From an uncultured Bacteroidales bacterium (GTDB lineage: Bacteria > Bacteroidota > Bacteroidia > Bacteroidales > UBA3663), in contig CALBPV010000007.1 of the NCBI GenBank assembly GCA_937899265.1, positions 1 to 24,669 of the forward strand: a DNA stretch of 24,669 nucleotides, read 5' to 3'. A program made the position numbers and the translations under genes. Below, piece after piece: positions 14,101-22,562 of the stretch (positions are counted from its first letter, which is position 1; every line of letters starts with the position of its first letter). The notes below the pieces were generated by a model. It saw nothing but the letters and a program-made list of their open reading frames with translations. It did no database searches and was not told the origin of the DNA.

Positions 14101-15303
14101 TCAGGCCTTCAGCTGAGCTTCTACGATTTCCTGGGTGTCGGTGGCAATCATCAGCTCTTCGTCGGTGGGCACAACGGCTACAGTCACCTTAGAATCGGGC
14201 GTTGAAATTATGGCCTCGTCACCGTGGACGATGAGGTTTTTCTTCTCGTCGAGCTTGATGCCGAAGAACTCCATACCCTCGCACACAAGCTTGCGGGTGT
14301 AGTCGTGGTTCTCTCCCACGCCGCCCGTGAAGGCAATGGCATCGATGCCGCCCATGGCAGCCACATAGCTTCCGATGTATTTCTTGATGCGATAAGCGTA
14401 TGCATCGAGAGCCATCTTGGCGCGCTGGTTGCCCTCAAGCATGGCGTTGTAGATGTCGCGCATGTCGGACGAAATGCCGGTGAGGCCGAGCATACCCGAC
14501 TTCTTGTTGAGGAGCGTGTCGGCTTCCTGGGCTGTGAGGTGTTCCTTTTCCATCAAGAAGGTGACGGCAGCGGGGTCGATGTCGCCGGAACGGGTACCCA
14601 TCACGAGACCTTCGAGGGGAGTGAGACCCATGGAGGTGTCAACGCACTTGCCGTTCACGACAGCCGTGATGGAAGCGCCGTTGCCGACGTGGGCAACTAT
14701 AATCTTCGAGTTGTCGGGGTCGAGACCGAGATACTCGATGGTGCGCTTCGAAACGTAACGGTGGGAGGTGCCGTGGAAGCCGTACTTGCGAAGGTCATAT
14801 TTCTCAAAGAGCTCGTAGGGGATGGCATACATATATGCCTTCTCGGGCATCGACTGATGGAAAGCGGTGTCAAACACGGCTACCTGAGGCTTGCCGGGCA
14901 TGAGTTTCTCGACAGCACGGATACCCTTGAGATTGGCGGGGTTGTGGAGGGGACCCAGAACGGCGCAGTCTTCGATGATGTCGATGACATGCTGGTCGAT
15001 GAGCACCGACTGCGTGACGCGCATACCGCCGTGCAGCACACGATGGCCTACGGCGTCAATCTCGTTGAGAGATTTCAGGCAGCCGTATTTGGGATCCAAC
15101 AACGTGTTGAAGATAACCTGTACGGCAGCCGTGTGTTCGGGCATGTCGTGGGGCTGGGACACTTTCTCGCCGTTGAAGGTGAATTTGATGAACGAATCGG
15201 GGAGGCCGATTTTCTCTACACCGCCCTGAGCAACGACCGTTTTGTCGTCGAAGAGCTTGTATTTGGCAGACGAGCTGCCGCAGTTGAGAACTAAGATTTT
15301 CAT
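14101..15303 (-). CDS. ackA: Acetate kinase
   Basis: This 400-residue cytoplasmic enzyme converts acetyl phosphate and ADP to acetate and ATP, the energy-yielding last step of acetate fermentation. The family signatures are clear: MKILVLNCGSSSAKYKLF at the N-terminus, GHRVLHGG with the substrate arginine, YGFHGTSHRYV, and GGVGENHDYTRKLV near the end. Length is standard for the family. It follows pta after 28 bases in the usual pta-ackA operon. The transcript is closed by the intrinsic terminator at 14035-14065. Confidence 0.97.
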   Translation of the reverse strand: MKILVLNCGSSSAKYKLFDDKTVVAQGGVEKIGLPDSFIKFTFNGEKVSQPHDMPEHTAAVQVIFNTLLDPKYGCLKSLNEIDAVGHRVLHGGMRVTQSVLIDQHVIDIIEDCAVLGPLHNPANLKGIRAVEKLMPGKPQVAVFDTAFHQSMPEKAYMYAIPYELFEKYDLRKYGFHGTSHRYVSKRTIEYLGLDPDNSKIIVAHVGNGASITAVVNGKCVDTSMGLTPLEGLVMGTRSGDIDPAAVTFLMEKEHLTAQEADTLLNKKSGMLGLTGISSDMRDIYNAMLEGNQRAKMALDAYAYRIKKYIGSYVAAMGGIDAIAFTGGVGENHDYTRKLVCEGMEFFGIKLDEKKNLIVHGDEAIISTPDSKVTVAVVPTDEELMIATDTQEIVEAQLKA

Positions 15304-15331
15304 TTCTATTCTGTCTTTTCTTTACGGAGTG

Positions 15332-16369
15332 TTATGCTTTGGCTGCTGCACGTTCCTTGGCGCCGATGGCCTGGTTGCAGGTTACAACGATGGTCTTGTA
15401 GATTTCCTCGACATTGCAGCCTCGGGAGAGGTCGTTGACGGGACGTGCAATACCCTGAAGGATGGGGCCGATGGCTGTTCCGCCGGTGAGGCGCTGCACG
15501 AGTTTGTAGCAGATGTTGCCTACCTCGAGGGTGGGGAATACGAGGGTGTTGCAGTGGCCGGCCACGCTCGAACCTTTGGCTTTGCTGGCACCTACAGAGG
15601 GCACAATGGCTGCATCGGCCTGGAGCTCGCCGTCGATAACGAGGTTGGGCTCCATCTCTTTGGCCAAACGGGTGGCTTCGATAACCTTGTCCACCACTTC
15701 ATTCTTGGCAGAACCTTTGGTCGAGAAGGAGAGCATACCTACGATGGGCTCTTCGATGCCTGCGATGTCGTGGGCCGTCTGAGCGGTACATACGGCAATC
15801 TGGGCCAACTGGTTGGCCTCAGGCACGGGAGTAACGGCGCAGTCGGCAAATACCATGATGCCGTTCTTGCCATACTGAAGGGCGGCCTCGTTGGTCATAA
15901 TCATGATGAATGCGCCGGAGACACAAGAGATGCCGGGAGCCGTCTTGATAATCTGCAGGGCGGGACGGAGCACATCACCCGTGGTGTTGCGTGCACCCGC
16001 TACCTGCCCGTCGGCTTCTCCGGCGCGGATAATCAGTGTGCCCAAATAAAGAGGATTCTCGACCGTCTGGAGGGCAAGTTCGGGGGTCATACCCTTCTTC
16101 TTGCGGAGGTCGTAGAGGATGTCTGCATACTTCTGCTTGTCGGGGTTGTTTTGGGGATCGACAATCGTAGCCTTGTCGATGTTCTTGAGGTCATACTTCT
16201 TGGCCAGTGCCAAAATCTCGTCTTTGGGTCCGATGAGGACGATGTCGGCTACGCCGTCACCGATGATGCGGTCGGCGGCCTGAATGGTACGTTCCTCGGT
16301 TCCTTCGGCGAGGACGATGCGCTGCTTGTTAGCTTGAGCTTTAGCAACGAGTTGAGACATTAAATCCAT
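15332..16369 (-). CDS. pta: Phosphate acetyltransferase (short form)
   Basis: This 345-residue enzyme exchanges CoA for phosphate on acetyl-CoA to give acetyl phosphate. It consists of only the PTA/PTB catalytic domain, unlike the roughly 700-residue enterobacterial enzyme. Conserved stretches are GEADGQVAGARNTTGDVLRP and, towards the C-terminus, SVGASKAKGSSVAGHCNTLVF. The frame runs 16 codons further upstream to an ATG at 16417, but that ATG overlaps the promoter element at 16415-16422. The ATG at 16369 (MDLMSQLVAKA) also fits family N-termini, so it was chosen. The gene leads the pta-ackA operon and is divergent from the PL9 gene. Confidence 0.95.
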   Translation of the reverse strand: MDLMSQLVAKAQANKQRIVLAEGTEERTIQAADRIIGDGVADIVLIGPKDEILALAKKYDLKNIDKATIVDPQNNPDKQKYADILYDLRKKKGMTPELALQTVENPLYLGTLIIRAGEADGQVAGARNTTGDVLRPALQIIKTAPGISCVSGAFIMIMTNEAALQYGKNGIMVFADCAVTPVPEANQLAQIAVCTAQTAHDIAGIEEPIVGMLSFSTKGSAKNEVVDKVIEATRLAKEMEPNLVIDGELQADAAIVPSVGASKAKGSSVAGHCNTLVFPTLEVGNICYKLVQRLTGGTAIGPILQGIARPVNDLSRGCNVEEIYKTIVVTCNQAIGAKERAAAKA

Positions 16370-16414
16370 AGTTACTTTTTTATTTATGTGAACGTTTATA
16401 AGACAATTTGTGCG

Positions 16415-16422
16415 CAAAGATA
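16415..16422 (-). promoter_or_regulatory. Bacteroidetes -7 promoter element for pta-ackA
   Basis: The minus strand reads TATCTTTG, a full TAnnTTTG match. The pta ATG at 16369 gives a leader of about 40 bases. No -33 TTTG is seen. The flanking region is strongly AT-rich. Confidence 0.65.
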
Positions 16423-16491
16423 CTCATTTTTTTTGAAAACTTGCATATTTCAGTCGATATTTTTGTTAAAAAACACGTTTTTTATAGAACT

Positions 16492-16525
16492 TTTGCCGAT
16501 ATTTCTGTTTTTATTGTTATTTTTG
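16492..16525 (+). promoter_or_regulatory. Candidate promoter for the PL9 gene
   Basis: TATTTTTG at 16518-16525 matches TAnnTTTG, with TTTG at 16492-16495 placed 22 bases upstream, slightly longer than usual. The ATG at 16593 gives a leader of about 60 bases. The region is T-rich, so chance matches are more likely here. Confidence 0.45.
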
Positions 16526-16592
16526 CAACGGGAAATTACGACAAGTGTTCTCCTTTCAATCTTTTTTTAACTTATAAATTATTAAAACACTA

Positions 16593-17888
16593 ATGAGATT
16601 TTTTAATCTGACCCTTTTGATCTTCAGCTGTTGTTTCATGTCCCTCGGGGCGCGTAACTGGTATATCTCTCCATCGGGTAACAACGATGCCGAAGGCACC
16701 AAGGACCATCCATGGAAATCTCTTTCCCGAGCCCAGTCGGTCGTTGAGGCCGGCGACACGGTCATCATCGGTAGCGGAACCTACCGTCTCACCAACGATG
16801 ACATCATGAAGGAACAAAACATTTACTCCGTTATCTTCTACCTCGACAAGAGCGGAACGGGTCCCACCGGACGCATCTGCTATTTTGCCGAGAACCCGCT
16901 CGACCGCCCCGTCTTCGACTGTTCCGACGTGAAGCCCGAGGGGCGTCGCGTCTCGGCTTTTTGGATTACGGGCGACTGGCTTTGGCTGCGCGGATTCGAC
17001 ATTGTAGGCGTCCAGGTGGTTGTCAAGGGGCACACTCAGAGTGAGTGTATCTCCATGATGGGGTCGCACAACATTATCGAGAATCTGTCGATGCACGACG
17101 GCATGGCTATCGGATACTACCAGAAGAAAGGCTCCGATGACATTGTCCTCAACTGTGATGCTTATTCCAACTACGATCCTTATTCCGAGGGAGCTTACGG
17201 CGGTAACGTGGACGGCTTCGGCAGCCACAACTCTGATGACAACGCCACGGGCAACATGTTCATCGGCTGTCGTGCCTGGTGGAACAGTGATGACGGGTTC
17301 GACCTCATCAACAACAAGTCGGCCGTCTCTATTGTGGGGTGCTGGGCTTTCTATAACGGCTATCAGCCCGGCGGACTCAAACCTGCCGGAGACGGCACCG
17401 GCATCAAGGCCGGAGGCTATGGCATGGGCAATGTGAGGGTGCGCCCCAAGGTGATGCCCCGCAACACCATCCGCAACTGTATCGCCTACTGCAACAAACA
17501 CCGCGGTTTCTATTCCAACCATCACTTGGGCGGCATCAACTGGTATCACAACACTGCCTATTATAATCATATCAATTTCGAGATGGTCAATCGGCAGAGC
17601 CGCGAAGTGGCACGCGACACGTTGGGCTATGAACATGTTATGGCCTTCAATCTCTCTTTTGGAGCACGCCGTGACTCCACCGGCGAAGTGCGCAATCTCA
17701 ACCTCCAGTCGAGTGTGGCCGATATCAACAGTTTCGGGGCCATTACCGATACTTCAGTCTTCATCTCCCTCGACCCAGAGGAACTCATGAAACCCCGTCA
17801 TCCCAGCGGCAACCTTCCCAACATCAACTTTCTCAAGCTCAAGGAGGGAACCGAATATTACACCAGGGGATTCGGCTATCAGTTCTAA
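16593..17888 (+). CDS. Secreted polysaccharide lyase, PL9 family-like (pectate or rhamnogalacturonan lyase)
   Basis: This 431-residue protein starts with a signal peptide (MRFFNLTLLIFSCCFMSLGA), with two cysteines that leave a lipoprotein anchor possible. The rest is a right-handed beta-helix with repeated Asn- and Gly-rich turns. The PL9 hallmarks are present: VDGFGSH with D207, CRAWWNSDDGFDL with D233, D234 and D237, and GTGIKAGG with K272. These correspond in order and spacing to the calcium ligands and catalytic lysine reported for Dickeya PelL (D209, D233, D234, D237, K273, recalled from the literature). So it probably cuts a galacturonate-containing backbone by beta-elimination. Whether the target is homogalacturonan or rhamnogalacturonan I cannot be told. 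It converges on the GH2-GH51 gene run, which would remove side chains. Confidence 0.85.
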   Translation: MRFFNLTLLIFSCCFMSLGARNWYISPSGNNDAEGTKDHPWKSLSRAQSVVEAGDTVIIGSGTYRLTNDDIMKEQNIYSVIFYLDKSGTGPTGRICYFAENPLDRPVFDCSDVKPEGRRVSAFWITGDWLWLRGFDIVGVQVVVKGHTQSECISMMGSHNIIENLSMHDGMAIGYYQKKGSDDIVLNCDAYSNYDPYSEGAYGGNVDGFGSHNSDDNATGNMFIGCRAWWNSDDGFDLINNKSAVSIVGCWAFYNGYQPGGLKPAGDGTGIKAGGYGMGNVRVRPKVMPRNTIRNCIAYCNKHRGFYSNHHLGGINWYHNTAYYNHINFEMVNRQSREVARDTLGYEHVMAFNLSFGARRDSTGEVRNLNLQSSVADINSFGAITDTSVFISLDPEELMKPRHPSGNLPNINFLKLKEGTEYYTRGFGYQF

Positions 17889-17907
17889 TCCGGGTTCCGG
17901 TCAACAA

Positions 17908-17940
17908 ACGCCCGTCAAGCTTTTTCGGCCTGACGGGCGT
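17908..17940. terminator. Long hairpin between convergent PL9 and GH2 genes, probable terminator
   Basis: ACGCCCGTCA (17908-17917) pairs perfectly with TGACGGGCGT (17931-17940), a 10-pair G/C-rich stem with a 13-base loop. It starts 19 bases after the PL9 stop and 24 bases after the GH2 stop. There is no good T tract on either strand, so it may act with Rho or as an mRNA end stabiliser. Confidence 0.6.
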
Positions 17941-17964
17941 AATTGTCTGAGTAGGATGGCAGGT

Positions 17965-20961
17965 TCAGTTTTTCGATTCTCCTGTCGCAGGCACGAGGAA
18001 ATCGACTTCGACGATTCGGAGCTCTCCCTTGACCTCCTTTCCGTTGGGATCTTTGTAGAGGTCCAGCTCACCGGCTGCGCCGTTGGCCAGCTCCACCACC
18101 TGTCCGAAGGCTTCCTTCTCGGTGGCTGTGCCCACTTGTCGGATGGTGTAGCGGCTGGCTGTCACGGGATTCTCTATCTTGAGGGGTACATAGCCCAGCG
18201 ATTTCTCGGTGTTGCCTTTCCAGATGACGATCTGTGTGCCGTCCGGAGCCTCTGCTATCACCTCGATGGGGTAGGAGCGCATACGCCAGCCTGTCAGCTT
18301 GATGTTGATTTCCGCAACGGGTACGGCTTTCTCCAGATTGTAAGTAATCCAGGCCGTCTGCATCTTGCCGTCGTTCTTCCACTCCGAAAGCTCGTTGTCA
18401 TCGTATGACTCCTGTCCCGTATTCTCGCCTTGGGCGGTTATGGCCGAGACGATATGCACGGTACGGTAGCGTTCCTGATAGGAAGGAGTGAGCGGTGTCT
18501 CTCCGCGTTCCAAATGGCAGGGAAGTGTCAGGTTGGGCTGGTAGGAGGAAAGTCCGCCTGCACAGTCAACGGCCTCCGTCTGCCACGTGAGTGTGACGGG
18601 AGCGAGGTGTTTGGCTTCGGCCTTGAGTACAATCTCGCCGGCCTTGACGGTGGAACGTACAAAGACGCGGTTCACGCCAGCCTCGACAGGCAGTACGGTG
18701 TCGAGAATGTGATTCTCGCCGTCTCCCGATTTGGCTATGCCGCCGCGCCAAATGCCTTCGCCTTGGAGGGTGAAGCGGACATCGCGGTTGTCAAGCGGAC
18801 AGCGGCGACCGTCCTTGTCAACGACCTCCACCTGAACCATCGCCAAATCGGCTCCGTCGGCCTTCATCCCCTCGGGATTTTGGATGAGGGTGAGCTGCAG
18901 GCGGTCGGGTGCTCCGGCAGTGCGTATTTCGTATGAAGCCAGTTCTTTGCCGTCCTTGTCCATGCCTACGGCACGTATCACACCGGGTGCCCATTCCACA
19001 TTGTCAAAATCGAAGAGGAAGTCATGTTTCTTCTTGCCGAAGCCTTTGGATTTGTCGTTGACGAAAAGTTCCACCCGGTCGCATGACGAAACGACATGTA
19101 CAGGTTTGACCACTCCGGGCTGATAGTTCCAGTGCCCCACAATATAGATGCCGGGACGTTCCACATCGACCCAACCGTCCCACATCACCTTGTGGGCATA
19201 CCAGGAATCCTTGGGGATGCGCATCGCATCGACCACGCCCGATACACGATAGTTGAATTCCGAACGTCCGTGAGTGTTGGTCTCGGCGAAGATGATTTTG
19301 ACACCGCCCGACGACACGCGGTCGCCATAGCCGGGACGCACACGATAGTATTCGTCCCAGCGGATGATGTGCTCGATGCTGAGCGAGTCCTGGTTTTGGT
19401 TATAGACCGTAGCGGGTGCTTTCCGGTAGAAGGGACCGGCTCCCTGCTGATGGTAGGGATAGGACCAGTTGTCCCAGTACATGCGATAGCCCTCGTCGCG
19501 GCAGTATTCCATCGCCCATACGGGGTGTTTCCGGCTGGTGTTGATATAGAGCATTTCGCCTCCGTATTCGGCCTCGTTGATGTCCAGCATCTCACGGCTA
19601 CCGATGGCACGTCCGCCCTTGGGGTCGTACTTGTCGCGAATCTGCTTCATGGCTATCATGTGTTCGCGAGAGATGCTTTCGTTGCCGCACTCGTAGAAGA
19701 TGATGGAGGGATTGTTGCGGTTGTAGATGATGGCAGCACGCATCAACTCGGTGCGCTGCTCCCACTGTCGTCCTTCCCTGTCCTTCTCGGCGTCGCCAGC
19801 AGGCATGGCCTGCATGAGTCCCACGCGGTCGCACGATTCAATCTCCTGTTTGCCGGGCGTGACGTGCATCCAGCGTACGAGGTTGCCGTTGCCTTCCACA
19901 CAGAGGGCATTGCCGTAGTCCGACAGCCAGACGGGGATGTCGGTGCCCACGGCGGGCCATTCGTTCGAGGAACGCTGGGCGAAGCCGTGTACCATAATCA
20001 CACGGTCGTTGAGCCACACCCTGCCCTGCCCGAACTGCGTCTTGCGGAAGCCCGTGCGGAGGGTCACCTCATCGGTGCTCTTGCCTCCGATTTCGAGCGC
20101 TGACTTGACGGTGTAGAGATAGCCATAGCCCCAGCTCCAGAAATGGAGACGGCTCATGGCCTGCGAGGCACTGAGCGTAACGGTATCGCCGGCGGGAATG
20201 AGTTGTGTTTTGCCCGAGAACCGGGCTACCTGCCGTCCGTCGGCATCCAGAAGGGTGATGCGCAGACGTCCCCTTTGAGCCTTGTCGGTGGCGTTGATTA
20301 CCTGCGATTCGACGTGTACGGTGGCGCGATGTTTGGCTACGTTGTAGTCTGTAGCATAGACATAGGTGCCTGTGGTGCGGAGGTTGTTGTAAAGAGGCAG
20401 TGTCTGATAAATCGGGTCGGTTGCGTGGAGCCACACGTTTTTGGGCAGACCGCCGTAGTTGACGTTGAAGTTGCGGTCGTTCCACTGGAATTTGGTATTG
20501 GTGGCTTTCTCGCGATAGTCCCAGTCGTTGTCCACACGCACTGCAATTTCGTTGGCCCCGTCCTTGAGGTAGGGCGTGAGGTCGAATCCGAATGCCATCA
20601 CGCCGTTCTCGTTCAGACCCACCCGTTCTCCGTTGAGGTAAACCTCGGCGGTCTGGCGTGCGCCCTCAAATTCCACGAAAACCTTTTGTCCGCGAGCCGA
20701 GGCCGGCAGTTCGAATGTTTTCCACCACCAGGATATCGTATCGGTGTGCTCCCTGATGGCACGTTGAAAGGCTTCCGTCTCATTGAAGGCGCAGGGCAAA
20801 CTGCAGGCTGTGCCGCTCTTCTTGGCCTCGTCGAGCGACTGGTCGCCTACAGCGTAGTTCCAGTCGCGATTGAAGTTCCAACGATGGCGTTCGGCATGGG
20901 CCTCCAAAGAGATGCTGAGCAAAGCTGCTGCGCCCAGCATCATGGTAAATAATCTGCTCAT
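17965..20961 (-). CDS. Secreted GH2 glycoside hydrolase, probable beta-galactosidase, with C-terminal F5/8-type domain
   Basis: This 998-residue protein has a signal peptide ending at AHA (residues 21-23). The order is an N-terminal GH2 sugar-binding jelly roll (about 60-200), immunoglobulin-like domain (about 205-320), catalytic barrel (about 325-610), further beta-sandwich domains, and a region at about 850-965 resembling a discoidin/CBM32 domain (YDDNELSEWKNDG). The acid/base is E428 in FYECGNES and the nucleophile is E560 in IIFAETNTHGRS. Family members include beta-galactosidases, beta-glucuronidases and alpha-L-arabinopyranosidases; galactose release is the most likely given two arabinofuranosidases upstream and a pectin-type lyase next door. 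The gene lies 38 bases after the first GH51 gene and is the last of the minus-strand run. Confidence 0.9.
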   Translation of the reverse strand: MSRLFTMMLGAAALLSISLEAHAERHRWNFNRDWNYAVGDQSLDEAKKSGTACSLPCAFNETEAFQRAIREHTDTISWWWKTFELPASARGQKVFVEFEGARQTAEVYLNGERVGLNENGVMAFGFDLTPYLKDGANEIAVRVDNDWDYREKATNTKFQWNDRNFNVNYGGLPKNVWLHATDPIYQTLPLYNNLRTTGTYVYATDYNVAKHRATVHVESQVINATDKAQRGRLRITLLDADGRQVARFSGKTQLIPAGDTVTLSASQAMSRLHFWSWGYGYLYTVKSALEIGGKSTDEVTLRTGFRKTQFGQGRVWLNDRVIMVHGFAQRSSNEWPAVGTDIPVWLSDYGNALCVEGNGNLVRWMHVTPGKQEIESCDRVGLMQAMPAGDAEKDREGRQWEQRTELMRAAIIYNRNNPSIIFYECGNESISREHMIAMKQIRDKYDPKGGRAIGSREMLDINEAEYGGEMLYINTSRKHPVWAMEYCRDEGYRMYWDNWSYPYHQQGAGPFYRKAPATVYNQNQDSLSIEHIIRWDEYYRVRPGYGDRVSSGGVKIIFAETNTHGRSEFNYRVSGVVDAMRIPKDSWYAHKVMWDGWVDVERPGIYIVGHWNYQPGVVKPVHVVSSCDRVELFVNDKSKGFGKKKHDFLFDFDNVEWAPGVIRAVGMDKDGKELASYEIRTAGAPDRLQLTLIQNPEGMKADGADLAMVQVEVVDKDGRRCPLDNRDVRFTLQGEGIWRGGIAKSGDGENHILDTVLPVEAGVNRVFVRSTVKAGEIVLKAEAKHLAPVTLTWQTEAVDCAGGLSSYQPNLTLPCHLERGETPLTPSYQERYRTVHIVSAITAQGENTGQESYDDNELSEWKNDGKMQTAWITYNLEKAVPVAEINIKLTGWRMRSYPIEVIAEAPDGTQIVIWKGNTEKSLGYVPLKIENPVTASRYTIRQVGTATEKEAFGQVVELANGAAGELDLYKDPNGKEVKGELRIVEVDFLVPATGESKN

Positions 20962-20999
20962 TTTTTTCAGTAAACTTATAATATAATAATGTATAGCGC

Positions 21000-22538
21000 T
21001 TATTTCAGTGTCAGCGTTACGATGCTGTGGGCAGGCAGAGTGACCAGAAGTTGGCCCTTCTTGACTTGGGTGCCCTTGAAGACTTCGGGATGAATCTTCT
21101 CGGCCTTGCCGAATTCGTTGTAGTCGGAGATGTTGCGGGCGTTGATGATGGTGCCTTCAGCACCCTTGATCTGCATGCCGTCCACGTTCACAGCCACGGT
21201 GTGTTCGTGCGAGAGGTCTGTGTTGGTGAGCGAGAGGGTTATCACGCCGTCTTTGACGGACTGGGTCGAAGACACCTGCGGCACGCTCTCCTTGTCGTTG
21301 ACGGTGATTTGTTCGCATGTGAGGTCGGCGGGAATGAAGGTGCCCAGTTTGTGGGGCTTGTACATCGTGAAGACGTAATAGGTCGGTGTGAGAAGCATTT
21401 GGTCTCCGCGGGTGAGCACCATGGCCTGGAGCACATTGACGACTTGGGCGATGTTGGTCATCTTGATGCGGTCGGTATATTTTTGGAAGATGTCGAGCGA
21501 GGTGGAGGCCACGATGGCATCGCGCATCGTGTTCTGTTGGAAGAGGTGCCCGGGATTGGTGCCGGGCTCCACTTCCCACCAGGTGCCCCATTCATCCACC
21601 ATGAAAGCCACCTTCTTCTTGGGATCGTATTTGTCCATGATTTTCATGTGATCCACCACGCACTTCTCGATGCCCATTGCCTTGGAGAGGGTCTCATAGT
21701 AGTTCTGGGCAGTGAAGTCTGTCGCGGAGCCTTTCTTGCCCTCGTCCCAATTGCGGACGGCGTAGTAGTGCACGGAGAGTCCTTTCATGCGGCCGGGGCC
21801 TATTTGTTTCATGCAGACTTCCGTCCAGTGGTTGTCGGTGGCATTGGCTCCCGACGCAATGCGGAAGAGTCTGTTTTTGCCGTAGTCGCGGGCATAGATG
21901 GCATAGCGGCGGTACTCGTTCACGTAGTATTCGGGAGTCATGTTTCCGCCGCACCCCCAGCTTTCGTTCCCCACGCCGAAGTATTTCACCTTCCAGGGTT
22001 TGTCTCGTCCGTTTTTGCGGCGCAGTTCTGCCATTGTGGAGTTGGTGTCGGAGGTCATGTATTCAATCCACTTGGCCATTTCCTCGACCGAGCCGGAACC
22101 CACGTTTCCGCTCACATACGGCTCGCAGCCCAGCATCTCACAGAGGTTGAGGAACTCATGGGTGCCGAACGAATTGTCTTCCACCGTTCCGCCCCAGTTG
22201 TTGTTCACCAGGCGCGGACGGTTTTCCTGCGGGCCGATGCCGTCCATCCAGTGGTACTCGTCGGCAAAGCATCCGCCCGGCCATCGCAGTACCGGTATCT
22301 CAAGGTCCTTGAGAGCCTGCAGCACGTCGTTGCGGTAGCCCTCCGTATTGGGAATGGGCGAGTCTTTGCCCACCCAGATGCCTCCGTAAATGCAGGAGCC
22401 GAGGTGTTCGGCAAACTGTCCGTAGATTTCGGCAGGAATCACATTTTTGGCGTCCTGTGGGTGGAGCGTCAGCTGCACGTCTTGTGCATGGAGGCTCAGG
22501 GCACTGGCGGCGAGTGCTGCGAGAAGGAGTCGTTTCAT
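21000..22538 (-). CDS. Secreted GH51 alpha-L-arabinofuranosidase (short type)
   Basis: This 512-residue protein has a signal peptide (MKRLLLAALAASALSLHAQ) and the standard GH51 layout: catalytic barrel, then a C-terminal beta-sandwich. The acid/base is E192 in FGVGNESWGCGG and the nucleophile is E316 in FMVDEWGTWWE. The substrate-site stretch LRWPGGCFADEYHW is also present. Such enzymes remove alpha-1,2-, 1,3- or 1,5-linked arabinofuranose from arabinan or arabinoxylan. The signal peptide suggests periplasmic or surface action. It sits 24 bases after the longer GH51 gene and 38 bases before GH2, so the three are probably one transcript. This protein and its GH51 neighbour differ in length and domain make-up, so they are not a recent duplication. 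Confidence 0.95.
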   Translation of the reverse strand: MKRLLLAALAASALSLHAQDVQLTLHPQDAKNVIPAEIYGQFAEHLGSCIYGGIWVGKDSPIPNTEGYRNDVLQALKDLEIPVLRWPGGCFADEYHWMDGIGPQENRPRLVNNNWGGTVEDNSFGTHEFLNLCEMLGCEPYVSGNVGSGSVEEMAKWIEYMTSDTNSTMAELRRKNGRDKPWKVKYFGVGNESWGCGGNMTPEYYVNEYRRYAIYARDYGKNRLFRIASGANATDNHWTEVCMKQIGPGRMKGLSVHYYAVRNWDEGKKGSATDFTAQNYYETLSKAMGIEKCVVDHMKIMDKYDPKKKVAFMVDEWGTWWEVEPGTNPGHLFQQNTMRDAIVASTSLDIFQKYTDRIKMTNIAQVVNVLQAMVLTRGDQMLLTPTYYVFTMYKPHKLGTFIPADLTCEQITVNDKESVPQVSSTQSVKDGVITLSLTNTDLSHEHTVAVNVDGMQIKGAEGTIINARNISDYNEFGKAEKIHPEVFKGTQVKKGQLLVTLPAHSIVTLTLK

Positions 22539-22562
22539 CGTTGCTTAGAGGATATGGAGGGT

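Noticed and set aside
14224..16363. Long plus-strand open frames opposite ackA and pta.
   Set aside because: They are shadows of two highly conserved enzymes and have no motifs or start signals of their own.
16370..16417. Upstream ATG extending pta by 16 residues.
   Set aside because: It overlaps the TATCTTTG promoter element, so it would not be in the transcript.
17211..17228. Apparent loss of the catalytic lysine in the PL9-type enzyme near VDGFGSH.
   Set aside because: This stretch is a calcium-ligand region. The catalytic lysine of the family aligns with K272 in GTGIKAGG further on, so the active site looks intact.
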